This document shows, piece by piece, positions 25,100-37,020 of a DNA stretch of 64,000 nucleotides (its first letter is position 1; the number at the start of each line of letters is the position of its first letter). The stretch spans positions 3,066,001 through 3,130,000 of the forward strand of contig JAQISU010000233.1 of the NCBI GenBank assembly GCA_029339505.1, in the 5' to 3' direction. Source of the DNA: Unio delphinus (Eukaryota > Mollusca > Bivalvia > Unionida > Unionidae). Under the pieces are notes generated by a model. It saw only the letters and a list, made by a program, of their open reading frames with translations, searched no databases and had not been told where the DNA came from. Both the position numbers and the translations under genes were made by a program.

Positions 25100-26490
25100 A
25101 AATACAAGCATGATCAGGAGCAATGCAATCATGATCAGAGGCATAGCATGCATGATCAGGAGCAATGCAAGCATGGTCAGGGACAATACAAGCATGATCA
25201 GGAGCAATGCAAGCATGATCAGGGACAATGCAAGCATGATCAGGAGCAATGCAAGCATGATCAGGGACAATACAAGCATGATCAGGAGCAATGCAAGCAT
25301 GATCAGGGACAATGCAAGCATGATCAGGAGCAATGCAAGCATGATCAGGGACAATACAAGCATGATCAGGAGCAATGCAAGCATGATCAGGGACAATACA
25401 AGCATGATCAGGAGCAATGCAAGCATGATCAGGGACAATGCAAGCATGATCAGGAGCAATGCAAGCATGATCAGGGACAATACAAGCATGATCAGGAGCA
25501 ATGCAAGCATGATCAGGGACAATACAAGCATGATCAGGAGCAATGCAAGCATGATCAGGGACAATACAAGCATGATCAGGAGCAATGCAAGCATGGTCAG
25601 GGACAATACAAGCATGATCAGGAGCAATGCAAGCATGATCAAGGACAATACAAGCATGATCAGGAGCAATGCAAGCATGGTCAGGGACAATACAAGCATG
25701 ATCAGGAGCAATGCAAGCATGGTCAGGGACAATACAAGCATGATCAGGAGCAATGCAAGCATGATCAAGGACAATACAAGCATGATCAGGAGCAATGCAA
25801 GCATGATCAGGGACAATACAAGCATGATCAGGAGCAAATGCAATCATGATCAGGGGCAATGCAAGCATGATCAGGGACAATGCAAACATGATCAGGAGCT
25901 AATGCAATCATGATCGGGGGCAAAGCAAGCAATATCAGGAGCAATGCAATCATGATCAGGAGCAATGCAATCATGAGCAGGGGCAATACAAACATGATCA
26001 GGGGCAATACAAGCATGATCAGGGGCAATGATGCAAGCATGGACAGGGGCAATGCAAACATGATCAGGGGCAATATAACCATGATCTGCGGCAATGCAAG
26101 CCTGATCAGAAGCATTGCAAGCATGATAAGGTGCATGACACGCATGACCAGGAGCAATGCAAGCATGATCAAAAGCAATGCAATCAAGATCAGAGGCAAT
26201 GCAAGCATGATCAGGGGCATGGCATGCATGATCAGGGGCAATACAAACACAATCAGGGCCAATACAAGCATGATCAGGGGCATGGCATGCATGATCAGGA
26301 GCAATGAAATCATGATCAGGGACAATGCAAGCATGAGTAGGGGCAATACAAGCATGATTAGGGGCAATGCAAGCAAGATTAGGGGCAATACAAGCATGAT
26401 CAGAGGCAATGCAAGCATCATCAGGGGCATGGCATGCAATATCAGAGACAATGCAAGCATCATCTGGGGCAATATAAGAATGCAAGACAA
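25100..26490. repeat. 21-bp minisatellite, ordered as 42-bp dimers in its left half
   Basis: About 66 units. From 25135 to 25840 they alternate strictly: GATCAGGAGCAATGCAAGCA(T), then GATCAGGGACAATACAAGCA(T), a 42-bp higher-order unit. From 25840 to 26490 they are disordered 21-bp monomers with more substitutions. Because 21 and 42 are multiples of three and the unit has no stop in most frames, long open frames occur on both strands (up to 267 codons). They have no splice sites, start context or protein-like composition. Each unit carries TGATCA, a palindrome. Confidence 0.97.
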
Positions 26491-28054
26491 TGTCTGAGAT
26501 CAACTTCAATCTCACTTATGCAATCTCAGAGAAAGGAAAAACAATTTAGAATTTTCGTCAAGTGCTCCTTCTTTGCACCCAAATATTTGAATAAAATGAA
26601 ATGAAACAAATTTTCTGACTAATACTCTACAACAGTATTTTCCATTTATTGTAGTGGTGGTTATATATTTATCATAAAATCAAATTGCTTTTTTATTTTA
26701 AGCATTTTCTATTTTATTAAAATTACACTTTTAAATTAAGACATGATATGAAAGCAATATTTAATTCCATTTAATACCACCAAAAATAGAAATACTAACT
26801 TTGTTAAACTTCATTCCAAATGAACAAAAACAAAGGCATTGAAAATTGGCATGAATAACAAAAACATTTTAATGCATTTATGATGACATAAGTGTTGAAC
26901 AACAGTGCAGAAATGCAAAATGATCTGAATATTTTGTAATATTACCCATTAACAAAAATGACAATAATACTTTAAGTAGCTGTCAAATTTTTAAGATTAT
27001 ATTTTATTATATCCATCAATATTATTTTACATCTGGATTTGATTCTTACTGAAGATACAGACAAAAACTGTGGATTAGTGACAGACTTTAAATTTTTTTG
27101 TACAAGCATCATTTAAGGATGTTTTTTTTAAAAAATCTTTCTTCTATTTTTACTAATGATGGAATTAAGATTAAAAGTTTATTTTCATTTCAAAGCATTA
27201 TGAAGAGTTAAGGAATTCAGGAAGCTAACTGCTATCTGAATTACTGCACTGCCTCAAGTAATGCTTTTGAGGAACTGATTTATTTCTGTGCACACTTAAT
27301 TGACTAGCACAGCAACCACTGTTATTCTAGCTGTATGCCAGTATATCTTATGATTATCCATTAAACCTGGCATTTACCTTAGCACATAATTCTATAAATT
27401 CAGTACCCACTCCAGAAAAACAAATTGACAGCTGCTTATAATACATGTTACTAGGTGGAGTAAGTAGAATTTGAAATAATCAGATACAGACTAGATTAAA
27501 TTTGATTTCTTTCCATTTATTTGACACTTGCCTTTTGATTTTAAGTATAATGATTAATTTGATAAAACTGAAACAAGTATTTTAATGCCATTTTATTAGG
27601 ATGCTGTTTGTATTATGGTTGTGAATGGGTAATATAAATATTGCAACAGGTCATATAACACCAGCATTGACGTAAAGCAATTTATTATATTAAATGTAAG
27701 ATAATTATCTATTTAATGACATGCCCATCACAATGACATTACATAACTGGCATTCAAGCTTACAAACTATAAAATATGAACAATATTGTTGGACTTTTGT
27801 ACAGCTCCTAAACATAAAAGATTATTTTTTGTAGGCATATTTAGATTAGGATAAAAATTATGGTTCGGTCCAAAATTGTCCAACTATTCCTGTACATGAA
27901 GTGTGCTCATCGAAAATAAATGCCCAATCACAATGACCTTTAACTAGCTGGATGGACAAGGACTGTACTTTACAGCTGGTCCCTCATTATAATGTGATCC
28001 TTGATATAACACAAGTCTGATATAGCTTCCATTATACAAGCTGTATTTTCACAT

Positions 28055-28225
28055 TTACCTTAGTAAACAGCAACTCACCCATAAAGCAATTTACTTCACA
28101 TTTTAACATTGCCTCAGTATTTGGCAACCTTGCCATAAAACAATTTACTTCACATTTTAACATTACCTCAGTATTTGGAAACCTTGCCATAAAACAATTT
28201 ACTTCACATTTTAACATTACCTCAG
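28055..28225. repeat. 54-bp minisatellite, left part
   Basis: About three 54-bp units of CAGTATTTGGMAACCTTGCC, then ATAAAACAATTTACTTCACA and TTTTAACATTACCT. The same unit resumes at 31847 on the other side of the transposon, so this is one array split by an insertion. Confidence 0.93.
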
Positions 28226-28371
28226 TACACTGCTCCCTCGATAAATCGCATCCTGATAACTCGCGAACCCGCTTATAATGCGGTGTCCAGCATGGATCGC
28301 ATTTTTTTAAAAAAGAAAATATTTTTAACAAATGAAGAAAATCATGATCAGAACTGGTGAATGAAACCTTG

Positions 28372-29928
28372 TGTCACGGAATTGTATACGACTATGTTCA
28401 ATATGTATATGTGGTCAAAAATCTAGTCTTGATTTCGTTACTGCGTACAGCCTTACCGAGGGTAGTTTATTATTTTTTCGGCTTTTTAGTTATTTCAGCA
28501 TAATGAGCGAACACTCAGCTCATGCTGCATGTACGAAATTGCATGCAGTTTAAAGTACCTAGCTGCGCATATCTGTCACAGCTAGGGGTATATAAGGACG
28601 AAATTATAAGACAGAAATCACATCACGATCCAGTCTTGTCGGAAAAGCTTCTATCCTAAACTGAGCAATCTATCAGCTAAAAGAGGTAACACTAGATTTA
28701 ATTTTGTTCTCATTGCTATTTGTATTATGATGTAATTCATTGTTTTACATATTAGACGTCTAGTATTTATTATAAAATCTATAGAATAAATACATAGGTT
28801 AGGCAGCGCCATTTTATCAGAAGTACTATATTTTGTTTCATTAGTTCTTTTGTATCTGAACATAATTGAGTTCAATTATACGCTGCATGCTTAACGTTAA
28901 ATGTACATGGATAATTATTTCATGTGCGCGCATGCGCTACATATATGTGTGAGAATACTTGACCGTGTCATATGTATTACACGGTTCGGTTATTTTAATT
29001 TTAGCTGAAGTGGTGTGGTACTGAAGAAGTATGATGAAGTGGTGTGGTGCCGTTTTGTGCTGAAGTGGTGTGGTGCCGTTTTGTGCTGAAGTGGTGTGGT
29101 GCCGTATTGTGCTGAAGTGTTGTGACGTAGTGTGGTGACGTGTTGTGCTGAAGTGGTGCAGTGTTGTGGTAACTGCGTGTGAGGTGACGTGTTGTGCTGA
29201 AGTGGTGCCATGTTGTGGTGACTACGTGTGTGGGCTTGTCTATGCTGACCGTGTAATGCCCGTGTGTGGTGCCTGTGTATGGTGCTTACGTATGCTGCAT
29301 ATACCTCGTCATATGGACGACGTAATATTTATTTAAATATCTTCTTTGCAGTCTCGTTATATGAACGACACCTGCATAATTTCATTCTACACAAATCTCG
29401 TCCCATGAACGAGAACTTCAGAACTTAGGGTTCACAATTGCATATATCTCGTCATATGGACGACGTATTATTTATTTAATATCTTCTTTGCAGTCTCGTT
29501 ATATGAACGACACCTGCATAAGTTCATTCTACACAAATCTCGTTCCATGAACGAGAACTTCAGAATTTAGGGTTCACAATTGCATATGTCTCGTCATATG
29601 GACGACGTATTAATTATTTAATATCTTCATTCTAGTCTCGTCATATTGACGACGCATTCTTTTCATATTTGCATCTATCTCGTTATACGAGCCTTTTATA
29701 TATATTCATATTTGTAAATTCATTCACATACTTCTTTTTGTCATTACGTTACTGAAATTCAGAGTTCCATGTTAGGAACATTTATTTAAATAGATTTTTC
29801 TTATATTTTGTAAAATATTGGTGTCAGAGTTGATTTTTAAAATTGCGTTTATAAAATAAACATCTTATTAACGCAGTTGTGTTCCGTGTCTTCACTAATC
29901 CAGTCCCGACTCGGTCTATCTTGTGACA
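28372..29928. mobile_element. Solo LTR (1557 bp) of a Gypsy-like retrotransposon, 5-bp TSD
   Basis: Starts TGTCACGG and ends TTGTGACA, the usual TG...CA termini inside a short inverted repeat TGTCAC/GTGACA. It is flanked by the 5-bp duplication CCTTG at 28367-28371 and 29929-29933. A TATA-like GGGTATATAAGG lies at about 28586, and an AATAAA signal (ATAAAATAAACATC) at about 29855, both expected in an LTR read on plus. No internal retroelement genes are present, so the body was lost by LTR-LTR recombination. Internally it has 26-bp repeats (29035-29160) and three 143-bp repeats full of small palindromes (29305-29700). The plus direction is judged from the TATA and polyA order. A 5-bp TSD fits Gypsy-type elements. 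Confidence 0.88.
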
Positions 29929-30619
29929 CCTTGATATATCGCCCATTTTATCGTCGAAAATGGCGGTTAGTGCCCGAAAAGTTAGAATCAACATCATGAA
30001 ATTTTCAGGTTTTAATAAGGAATCACATATCTGGTTACCTTTCTGTCGGAAAAAAATATTTTCTCAGTTCACTGTAAATAATAATACTGTACATGTATAC
30101 GGCGAAACAGCGATCAATGAATTATAGTAAATGCTAACAGGTGGAAACACTGAATGAAATGAACACTAATTAAATATGTCTTGTCAGGGGAAATTAGTGT
30201 TTTAATCTTTTCATTGTGTTGCAGTGTAAGCAGTTCTATTCTATTAAAACATGAAAAGAGTCAATTGACCGTCACATCGATGCCCGCGAGCACATCTGTG
30301 AAAACCTAATTAAGTGCTGGCTGCGTTTTGATCGATGAATTGGGGAAGTGTTTGTTGCATTGTAAAAATAAATTGAAATAGACCTGCTTTGTTTTATCAC
30401 ATTAAGTCGGTCTTTTATATCAAATCAGGTAAAAGACGTACAATACAAAAGTTCAAAGGAAAGCAAATCCTACATGCATAAACTCTTGTGGTCAATATCG
30501 TGTCTCAACATCAATCAAATTAATTGGACTAATCGAGCATGGTTTCAAATAGTATCTATTTATTGTCATTAAAGTATATATTAATCAGTAATTTATTCTA
30601 ATCATTTGTAAATGTGATC

Positions 30620-31146
30620 ATGGAGAGCAAGGGAATCAAGCGAAAGGCGTATTCGGTGAATGAAAAGCTTAACTGTCATAGAGAGGGTTCGTAATGGTAA
30701 ATGAAGATCAAAAGTTTGTAGTGAACTTACTCTTGCAGAGTCGACACTCAGAGGTTGGCTCAAGGATGAGCAGAAATTTCGGGATTATTTGCATGAAGTT
30801 GATTCTGATGATGGATGTAAACGGAAACGGGCACGCACTGCAAACAACACAGAATTAGATGATGCTGTGTACACCTGGTTCACACAGCAACGTAAACAAG
30901 GTATTACGATTTCCAAAATGGCCAAAACTATGGATACTGATTCAGATTTCATGGCAAGCCATGGATGGCTTTGCAGATTCCAGCGCCAACATGGAATAAA
31001 ACAAAATTCGTTGTCGGCAGAGATAAGTTCAGCAAATCAGGCGGCCGCATCTAGTTATCCCAACCAACTCCGAGAGATACTGACCCATGATAGATATACA
31101 GACGATTAAGTTTATAATTGTGATGAGGCTGGTCTATGCTATCGGA
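30620..31146 (+). pseudogene. Tigger/pogo transposase remnant
   Basis: Starts MESKGIKRKAYSVNEKL at 30620, then a frameshift. It continues AESTLRGWLKDEQKFRDYLH near 30737 (first helix-turn-helix). From 30789 an uninterrupted frame gives RKRARTANNTELDDAVYTWF, TISKMAKTMD, FMASHGWLCRFQRQHGIKQN and a LSAEISSANQAAA segment. This is the CENP-B-type DNA-binding domain of Tigger transposases (ASxGWLxRFxxRHGI, LSGExxSA). After a stop at about 31109 the reading VYNCDEAGLCYRM gives the first catalytic Asp block (NxDExGLxY). The rest of the DDE domain is absent, replaced by poly-T and ATCT repeats. It is a broken gene with no predicted function. Confidence 0.88.
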
Positions 31147-31254
31147 TGATTTTAATTTTTTTTTTTTTTTTTTACATATCTGACGTTTAGACACATTAAA
31201 TTCATGGTTGGTAATGGTTTATCTTTGTGAATTTATATTTTTACATTTTACTCA

Positions 31255-31312
<58 letters not shown>

Positions 31313-31345
31313 TTATCTATATCTATCTATCTATCTATTTATCTA
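31255..31345. repeat. (ATCT)n microsatellite inside the Tigger-type element
   Basis: About 22 tetranucleotide units with two TTAT interruptions. It sits where the rest of the transposase catalytic domain would be expected. Confidence 0.95.
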
Positions 31346-31846
31346 GTGATAGCAGATTTTTTTTTTATAATGCAACACAAGTTTCGACGTCATTTTTCGA
31401 TATGAATGTTATCTTTTTTGATAAAAGAAATCTTGATTCATTTTGAACAAACGATAAAACTAGAATGTATCCAAATCAACACAAGAAGCAGTGACCTAAT
31501 ACACAATGTGTTTAGCGATACAAATGTTAAGAGTACCGATAACTCATAGAATAATGTTTGTTTTTACGATCTTTTCAAGATATTTAATCCAGAAATAGAA
31601 GGTAATTTATAAAGAAAAACAAACAACACCTTTATAAAGAAATATTTATTCACAGTTATTTTCAGCACGATTATAAAACGAGTATTTAACAATGCACACC
31701 CCCGACTTTCGCCTCTCTCTAAGGATCTCCCATCTCTTTATTAGTTTTTTTTTTTTTATAGGTCCCTCAGTAACTCGCGCCCTCGCTTATAGTGTGGTCG
31801 ATGTTTTTGGACCCCATTGTGCGCGAGTTATCGAGGGAGTGGTGTA

Positions 31847-32430
31847 TTTGGAAACCTCCCCATAAAAGAATTTACTTCACATTTTAACATTACCTCAGTA
31901 TCTGGCAACCTCCCCGTAAAACAATTTACTTCATATTTTCACATTTACTTCTATATTCAATAGTACTTCACTTCTCCAAAAAACAATTTATTTTATATGT
32001 TCACATTACCTCAGTAAATTGCAACATCCTCATCACATTTACTTCACATTTTTGCTTTTACCTCAGCATATGGCAACCTCCCCATAAAATATCATTTACT
32101 TTATATTTTCACATTTACCTCAGCATATGGCAACCTATTCATAACATGATTTACTTCATATTTTCACATGTGCATGTACCTCTGTATTTGGCAAACATCA
32201 CATAACACAATTTACTTCACATTTTCACATTTAGCTCAGTATATGCCAAACTCCCCATAAAAAATTTACTTCACATTTTGACATTTACCTCAGCATATGG
32301 CAACCTATTCATAATATGATTTACTTCATATTTTCACATTTACATGCACCACTGTATATGGCAAACACCACATAACACAATTTACTTCACATTTTCACAT
32401 TTACCTCAGTAACCTCACCAGTAAATTTTT
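31847..32430. repeat. 54-bp minisatellite, right part
   Basis: Continuation of the array at 28055. About ten diverged units carry ACCTCAGYATATGGCAACCT, CCATAAAA and TTTACTTCACATTTTCACAT. Units next to the transposon are closest to the left part; units further right are more diverged and vary in length. Confidence 0.9.
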
Positions 32431-33764
32431 TAATTCATGGCTCACCTGAACAGTGTTATAGAGGGAGATCACTGTATTTCCATAAGAACTGACAGATAAA
32501 CTACATACAGGTACAATAACATATTGAAATAACTGACAACAAAAGCTATACATAATTATCATGATACTGCAGTAATACAATAGTTTGAATTGATTCTAAA
32601 CAGTTATAAGAAGGAAATAAATAATGTAAACTAAACTGCTTAAATTAATTGTGACATTTGTTAAGACGACCAGGTTCAGATTATGAGCACCATCAATACT
32701 GGTTTCTAACAGCAAATAACAGAGATCCTAGTTCAAAGTGGCATAATGCTCATAAAGATCAGGGTCTACACTGTTTGGTCTACTGATAACTCCTAACAAA
32801 CACCGATCATCCAACACGTTATGCGACAAAAGATCTGGGTATGTGCAGTTTGCCATTGGTGTTGCCTTATAAGTGAGTTCATATGGTATTTGTTAACATG
32901 TATACATCTAAAACCTGATTTATTAGATTTACTCCTTTTCTGCATGTCAATTTTGTTAGATGAACTAGAACAACTGCTTAATGATGTCACACATGACGTT
33001 ATGAAATTTTTACTGCATCATCAACGAATGTTTATCACATAAAAAAAAAATATTACATCTCTTTACTGTATAGTGATAACCCAGTCTGCTTTAGCTGTGT
33101 CAAAATAGTGATAATCTATGTGTCAAGACTGGAAGAAGAATAAAAAACCAGAAAGATCAGCTAGTAGTCCTTAAAATCACATTAAAGCTGTAGGTTTATT
33201 CCTCTTGTCAGCTGGAAAACCTTTTCAATGTACGAGTGCTAATTCACATGATCTCAAAAACAAACTTTCTTCCTTTTATCAGGCATAGAGTTTTATGTCC
33301 TATCACAGATGCGGAGCTAAATCTGGCAGACATATTTACAGTATGTGCAACAAGATCTTGGCAGAAAATGTTGGAATAAAACATTGCACAAGTCATAATA
33401 GCAATTATAGATCTATTTCCACTGAAGTCATCAGTATAATAAAACAGAAAAACAAATATACAATAGTGTACACATGGTTTTAACCATTACTACTGTAACT
33501 GTTGCACTGAAAGAACATCTATTAAGAACCAATGCAGGATATTATCCATGTGTACTTTATGATATTGCAGACCCTTGTATTGTATACTCTAAAAATGAGC
33601 AGCAGATCTAACATAAGACGAGGAAAAATAACACACAAGATGCATTACCACTGATGTTCATCTGACAGAAACAGTTGCCAGATGTAGGATGTATTTAGAT
33701 TCACATAATACAAAATGTACCTATTATAACTGAGCGGTTTAGTCCCTAGTACTAATAAGAATGT

Positions 33765-33945
33765 ATATTTTACTATTAAGGGCAACTCAGTTGGTTATAA
33801 CAATATATTATTTTACTATTAAGGGTAACTCGGTTGGTTATAACAATATATTATTTTTCTATTAAGGGTAACTCAGTTGGTTATAACAATATATTATTTT
33901 ACTATTAAGGGTAACTCAGTTGGTTATAACAATATATTATCTACC
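33765..33945. repeat. 43-bp tandem repeat, four copies
   Basis: Four nearly identical units with ACTATTAAGGGYAACTCAGT and TGGTTATAACAATATATTAT. Differences are single bases only, so the expansion is young. Confidence 0.95.
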
Positions 33946-34257
33946 ATAAAGCCCTTAGGATGAAAAAACTTATGAAAATTCAAGAATTAAAAAAAAAAAA
34001 GAAGTACAGTATGACTTAACAGAATAAACCCGTGTGCATGTATTTTAATATTTAAAATGGAATCTGTCTGTCGAGACAGTAGTCACATGATATTGATCTG
34101 AACATAGATATATTTCTGATCTAATTTTTTCGGGGGAGTTCATTAATAACACTGGAGTATGCAAATAATTTTTTTTAAAAATTTGTTTTTGGTAATAATG
34201 TGTTGCTAACATTTGTTACTGACCTCAATTAATTTAATTTGTTGGTACTGTTCTTCT

Positions 34258-34566
34258 GGGACAGCTACAGTGGCCTAAGTGGTTACACTGGTTAGAGCAT
34301 CCATTTTGGCTGCGAGAGGTCATGGGTTAGAATCTCAGCTAAGTCGTACCAAAGACTTAATAAAATGGTACTAATAGTTGCTTTACTAGTTGTTCAGCAT
34401 TAAGAGACTAGTGTTAGGACTGGTCAGCCTGGTGTCAGGATAATGTTACTTGGTAGGACATCATGCTACAGGTCTGCAGCATGATGCCCAAGTGCTAGAC
34501 ATCACTATGAACTGCCTCACTGCAGACATCATAGTGATATTACTGAACAATTGTTAAGGCTACATT
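34258..34566 (+). mobile_element. SINE-B copy 2
   Basis: Plus-strand copy. The head reads CAGTGGCCTAAGTGGTTA with a second GGTTAGAGCATCC (box A-like), then GGTCATGGGTTAGAATC (box B region, decayed). Body motifs are CGTACCAAAGACTTAATAAA, CTGGTGTCAGGATAATGTTA and AGCATGATGCCC. It ends near TGTTAAGGCTACATTAAA. An extra GGTTACACT makes the head slightly longer than in the other copies. Confidence 0.85.
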
Positions 34567-35135
34567 AAATATCCAATTCACACCAACACACGCACACTGC
34601 TTTTCTGACTTACAATGAAACATACCATGCATATGTTGTGGACAAATTTAATTCTTTGAGTAAACGTTAACATGGATTTCTGAAACAATAATATGTAATA
34701 AGTCTTGACCATTTCAATTTAAATAAACATAATTTTGGATGGTGTATCAAATGGCAAATTTAAGACATTCTTGTTTTAATTTTTTAAGTTGGAAGAACAT
34801 TTCAATATTACTATCAGTTGTATTTCCCCAAACAGTGCAAAAGATGATACTTTCCAATAGCTGAGTTGTTGATAAACTTTATCTGATGACAAAGAGAAAT
34901 TCTTGAGTTCACTGCAGGACAAATGTGTTTTGTTTGCTTACATGGTCGAGATTTTTGAAGATATCGAGATCAATATCTATGTTCATTAATAGTCTTTGCT
35001 TAGTTCAAGCAACAATGATCAACATTTTAGAGGACTGATAAACACGTTATTCAGTGAGTACAAATATTCAACTTTATATAAATATTCACCAAATTGTTTG
35101 TTCATAGTAATGACATTAAAAACAGATTTATGCAA

Positions 35136-35333
35136 AATAGTGTCCCACCCAGGCACATTATCCTGACACCAGGACAACCAGTTTTAACACGAATCTCTTA
35201 ATGCTGTGAGCCAAGTGAGGCAGCTGCAAATACCATTTTTTTAAGTCTTTGGTATGACTCAGCTGGGGACTGAAACCACAACCTCCCACTTCTGCGGCCG
35301 ACACTCTAACTACTAGACCACCAGAGCGGCTGA
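35136..35333 (-). mobile_element. SINE-B copy 3, 3'-shortened
   Basis: Minus orientation. It includes the tRNA-like head (plus strand ends ...CTCTAACTACTAGACCACCA) and the body up to GTCCCACCCAGGCACATTAT. The tail module (TAGCTTTAACAATTTTTCAG on plus) is missing. Confidence 0.83.
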
Positions 35334-36225
35334 TTTAAATATGTAGGTCATAGATGGAGCAGGATGAATAAACCAATCTGGTCCAATCCCTCAATTTCTT
35401 AAATTTAACTTTTTCAGTTCACTTAAAAAATCTGCACATGACATAAATGGAATAATGAATTGTACATTTTCAGGAATTTTAGACTAAATAAAATGCTGCA
35501 ACATGTTATTTGTTTTTGTGTTAATATCTGAAATCTTGGAATTCACATCTGTTATATCAAAACAGTCAACAACATCATGCATATCATCAAATACTGTCCT
35601 ATTTTTAGTTTATTTGGGATCTTACTATTTCTATTTGGAGTAAAATCATTAAGAATTTTCCACATTTCATTTGTACTCTTTTGTCTTTTCAACAATTTTA
35701 TTTTTTTAAAAAACAATCATTTAGAAAATTGAATCATGGCAGTACATCTGTTATGCCAAAGTCTGTATCAGTGTATAAAAGTACACAAGTAAGAACTTCA
35801 CAAACAAAATTAATATACAGATAATGATAATATCAAATCTCATCATTCTGCAAGATACGTGACTAATTAAAATTCAGAGTTCTTCATAGAATTATGAAAA
35901 GCAGGTTATGGTTTACCAGATTTGAAAAACAGACACCTAGGCTAGATATAAATGGTCAAAAATTCTAAGTTCTTCAAATAATTATTAAAAGGAGGTTATT
36001 GTGATCTATTTTTGAAAAATATATATTTATATATTTTAAAAAAAACAGGTTATATGTAAATGGTGTGATCACTGAAGCATGCAATGGAAATCACTTAACC
36101 TTCAATATGATATGAATCCAGGATTTTGATCACTAAAGCGGGAAATATTATTTCAGTTAAACTACATGTATCATAGATGATTACTGTAGTTTTAATTAAG
36201 GTAGTTTAAAATCTGTGCATAAATG

Positions 36226-36385
36226 GAACCCTTGGAAAGAACCAATGACCCACAAGAAGCTACTGGCAAGCTTTCTCACATACCCACATTGGCCTAATCT
36301 GAGACTCGAACACACGCAGACAGGGGTGAGAAGACAGTGATCCGTAACAGAGAGCGCTTTAGATCACTTGGCCACTCGAGGCCCC
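36226..36385 (-). mobile_element. SINE-A copy 6, head half only
   Basis: Begins at GGAACCC and continues through GAAGCTACTGGCAAGCTTTC to the tRNA-like head ending CACTCGAGGCCCC at 36385. The tail half is absent. The preceding 59 bp (36166-36224) are identical to 9073-9131, and the 12 bp after it, GACAGCAACATG, equal the left flank of SINE-A copy 3. It is therefore a duplicated, internally deleted version of that locus. Confidence 0.85.
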
Positions 36386-36720
36386 GACAGCAACATGTAA
36401 AGGTGTGAAAACCCTGCTGAATGACCCTCATCATGTGCCAGTCCTTGCATGGCCTTCAATCAAACTCATCGCCCACAAACAATAAGGATAATATTATCAT
36501 CATTAAAAGTTATGTTACATTACAAACTATACACACTCCACATACCACAAAAAGGTAGTGTTAAGGACTCTTGGTAGGAAGGTCATGGATTCCACAACCA
36601 TGATGGGACCTTGAACAATGTTTCAAACCTTATTTGCTCCAGTGTATGGGTATTAGACTTTTGTCAAGCTAACCTCCTTCAATGGGTTTGTGTTCCATCA
36701 ATGTGTGTAAATGATTTTGG

Positions 36721-37020
36721 TTTTTAATGTAGCTTTAACAATTTTTCAATGATATCGCTACAATACCTGCAGTGTGACAGTTTATAGTGATCTCTAGCAA
36801 TGGGACATCATGCCGCAAACGTGCAGCATGATGTCCCACCCAGTCACATTATCATGACACCAGGCCGACCAGTTTTCACACTAACCTCTTAATGCTGAGC
36901 ACCAAGCAAGGTAGTTGCGAGTACCAATTTCATAAGTTTGTGGTATACCTTGGCGGGGGTCCAAACCAGTAACTTCTCACATCCAAGGCAGACACTCTGA
37001 ACACTAGGCTACCCATGGCA
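36721..37020 (-). mobile_element. SINE-B copy 4, next to an exon donor
   Basis: Minus-orientation copy running from the tail (TAGCTTTAACAATTTTTCAA on plus) through CATGATGTCCCACCCAGTCA and TGACACCAGGCCGACCAGTT to a decayed head near 37015. It lies about 95 bp inside the intron from the donor at 37115-37114, in the same direction as the gene. Confidence 0.83.

Larger units (their letters stand above)
28228..31844 (+). mobile_element. Tigger/pogo-type DNA transposon, TA target, interrupted by a solo LTR
   Basis: The ends are inverted repeats. Left begins CACTGCTCCCTCGATAAATC; right, as reverse complement, begins CACCACTCCCTCGATAACTC. They differ at 3 positions in 22. TA lies at 28226-28227 and 31845-31846. 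Removing the element restores CCTCAG-TA-TTTGGAAACC, exactly the unit of the surrounding 54-bp array, so the insertion point is proven internally. Inside are a transposase remnant (30620-31146), a poly-T tract and an ATCT microsatellite (31255-31345). Everything after the first catalytic Asp block is missing. The solo LTR accounts for 1557 of its 3617 bp. Class II cut-and-paste element; now unable to move by itself. Confidence 0.92.

Noticed and set aside
25049..25913. Long open frames of 233-267 codons on both strands
   Set aside because: They are produced by a 21/42-bp tandem unit divisible by three. Several frames are open at once, which no real gene explains.
29145..29336. Cys-rich plus-strand 63-codon frame
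   Set aside because: It lies inside the solo LTR across its GT-rich tandem repeats. LTRs are noncoding and the composition follows the repeat.
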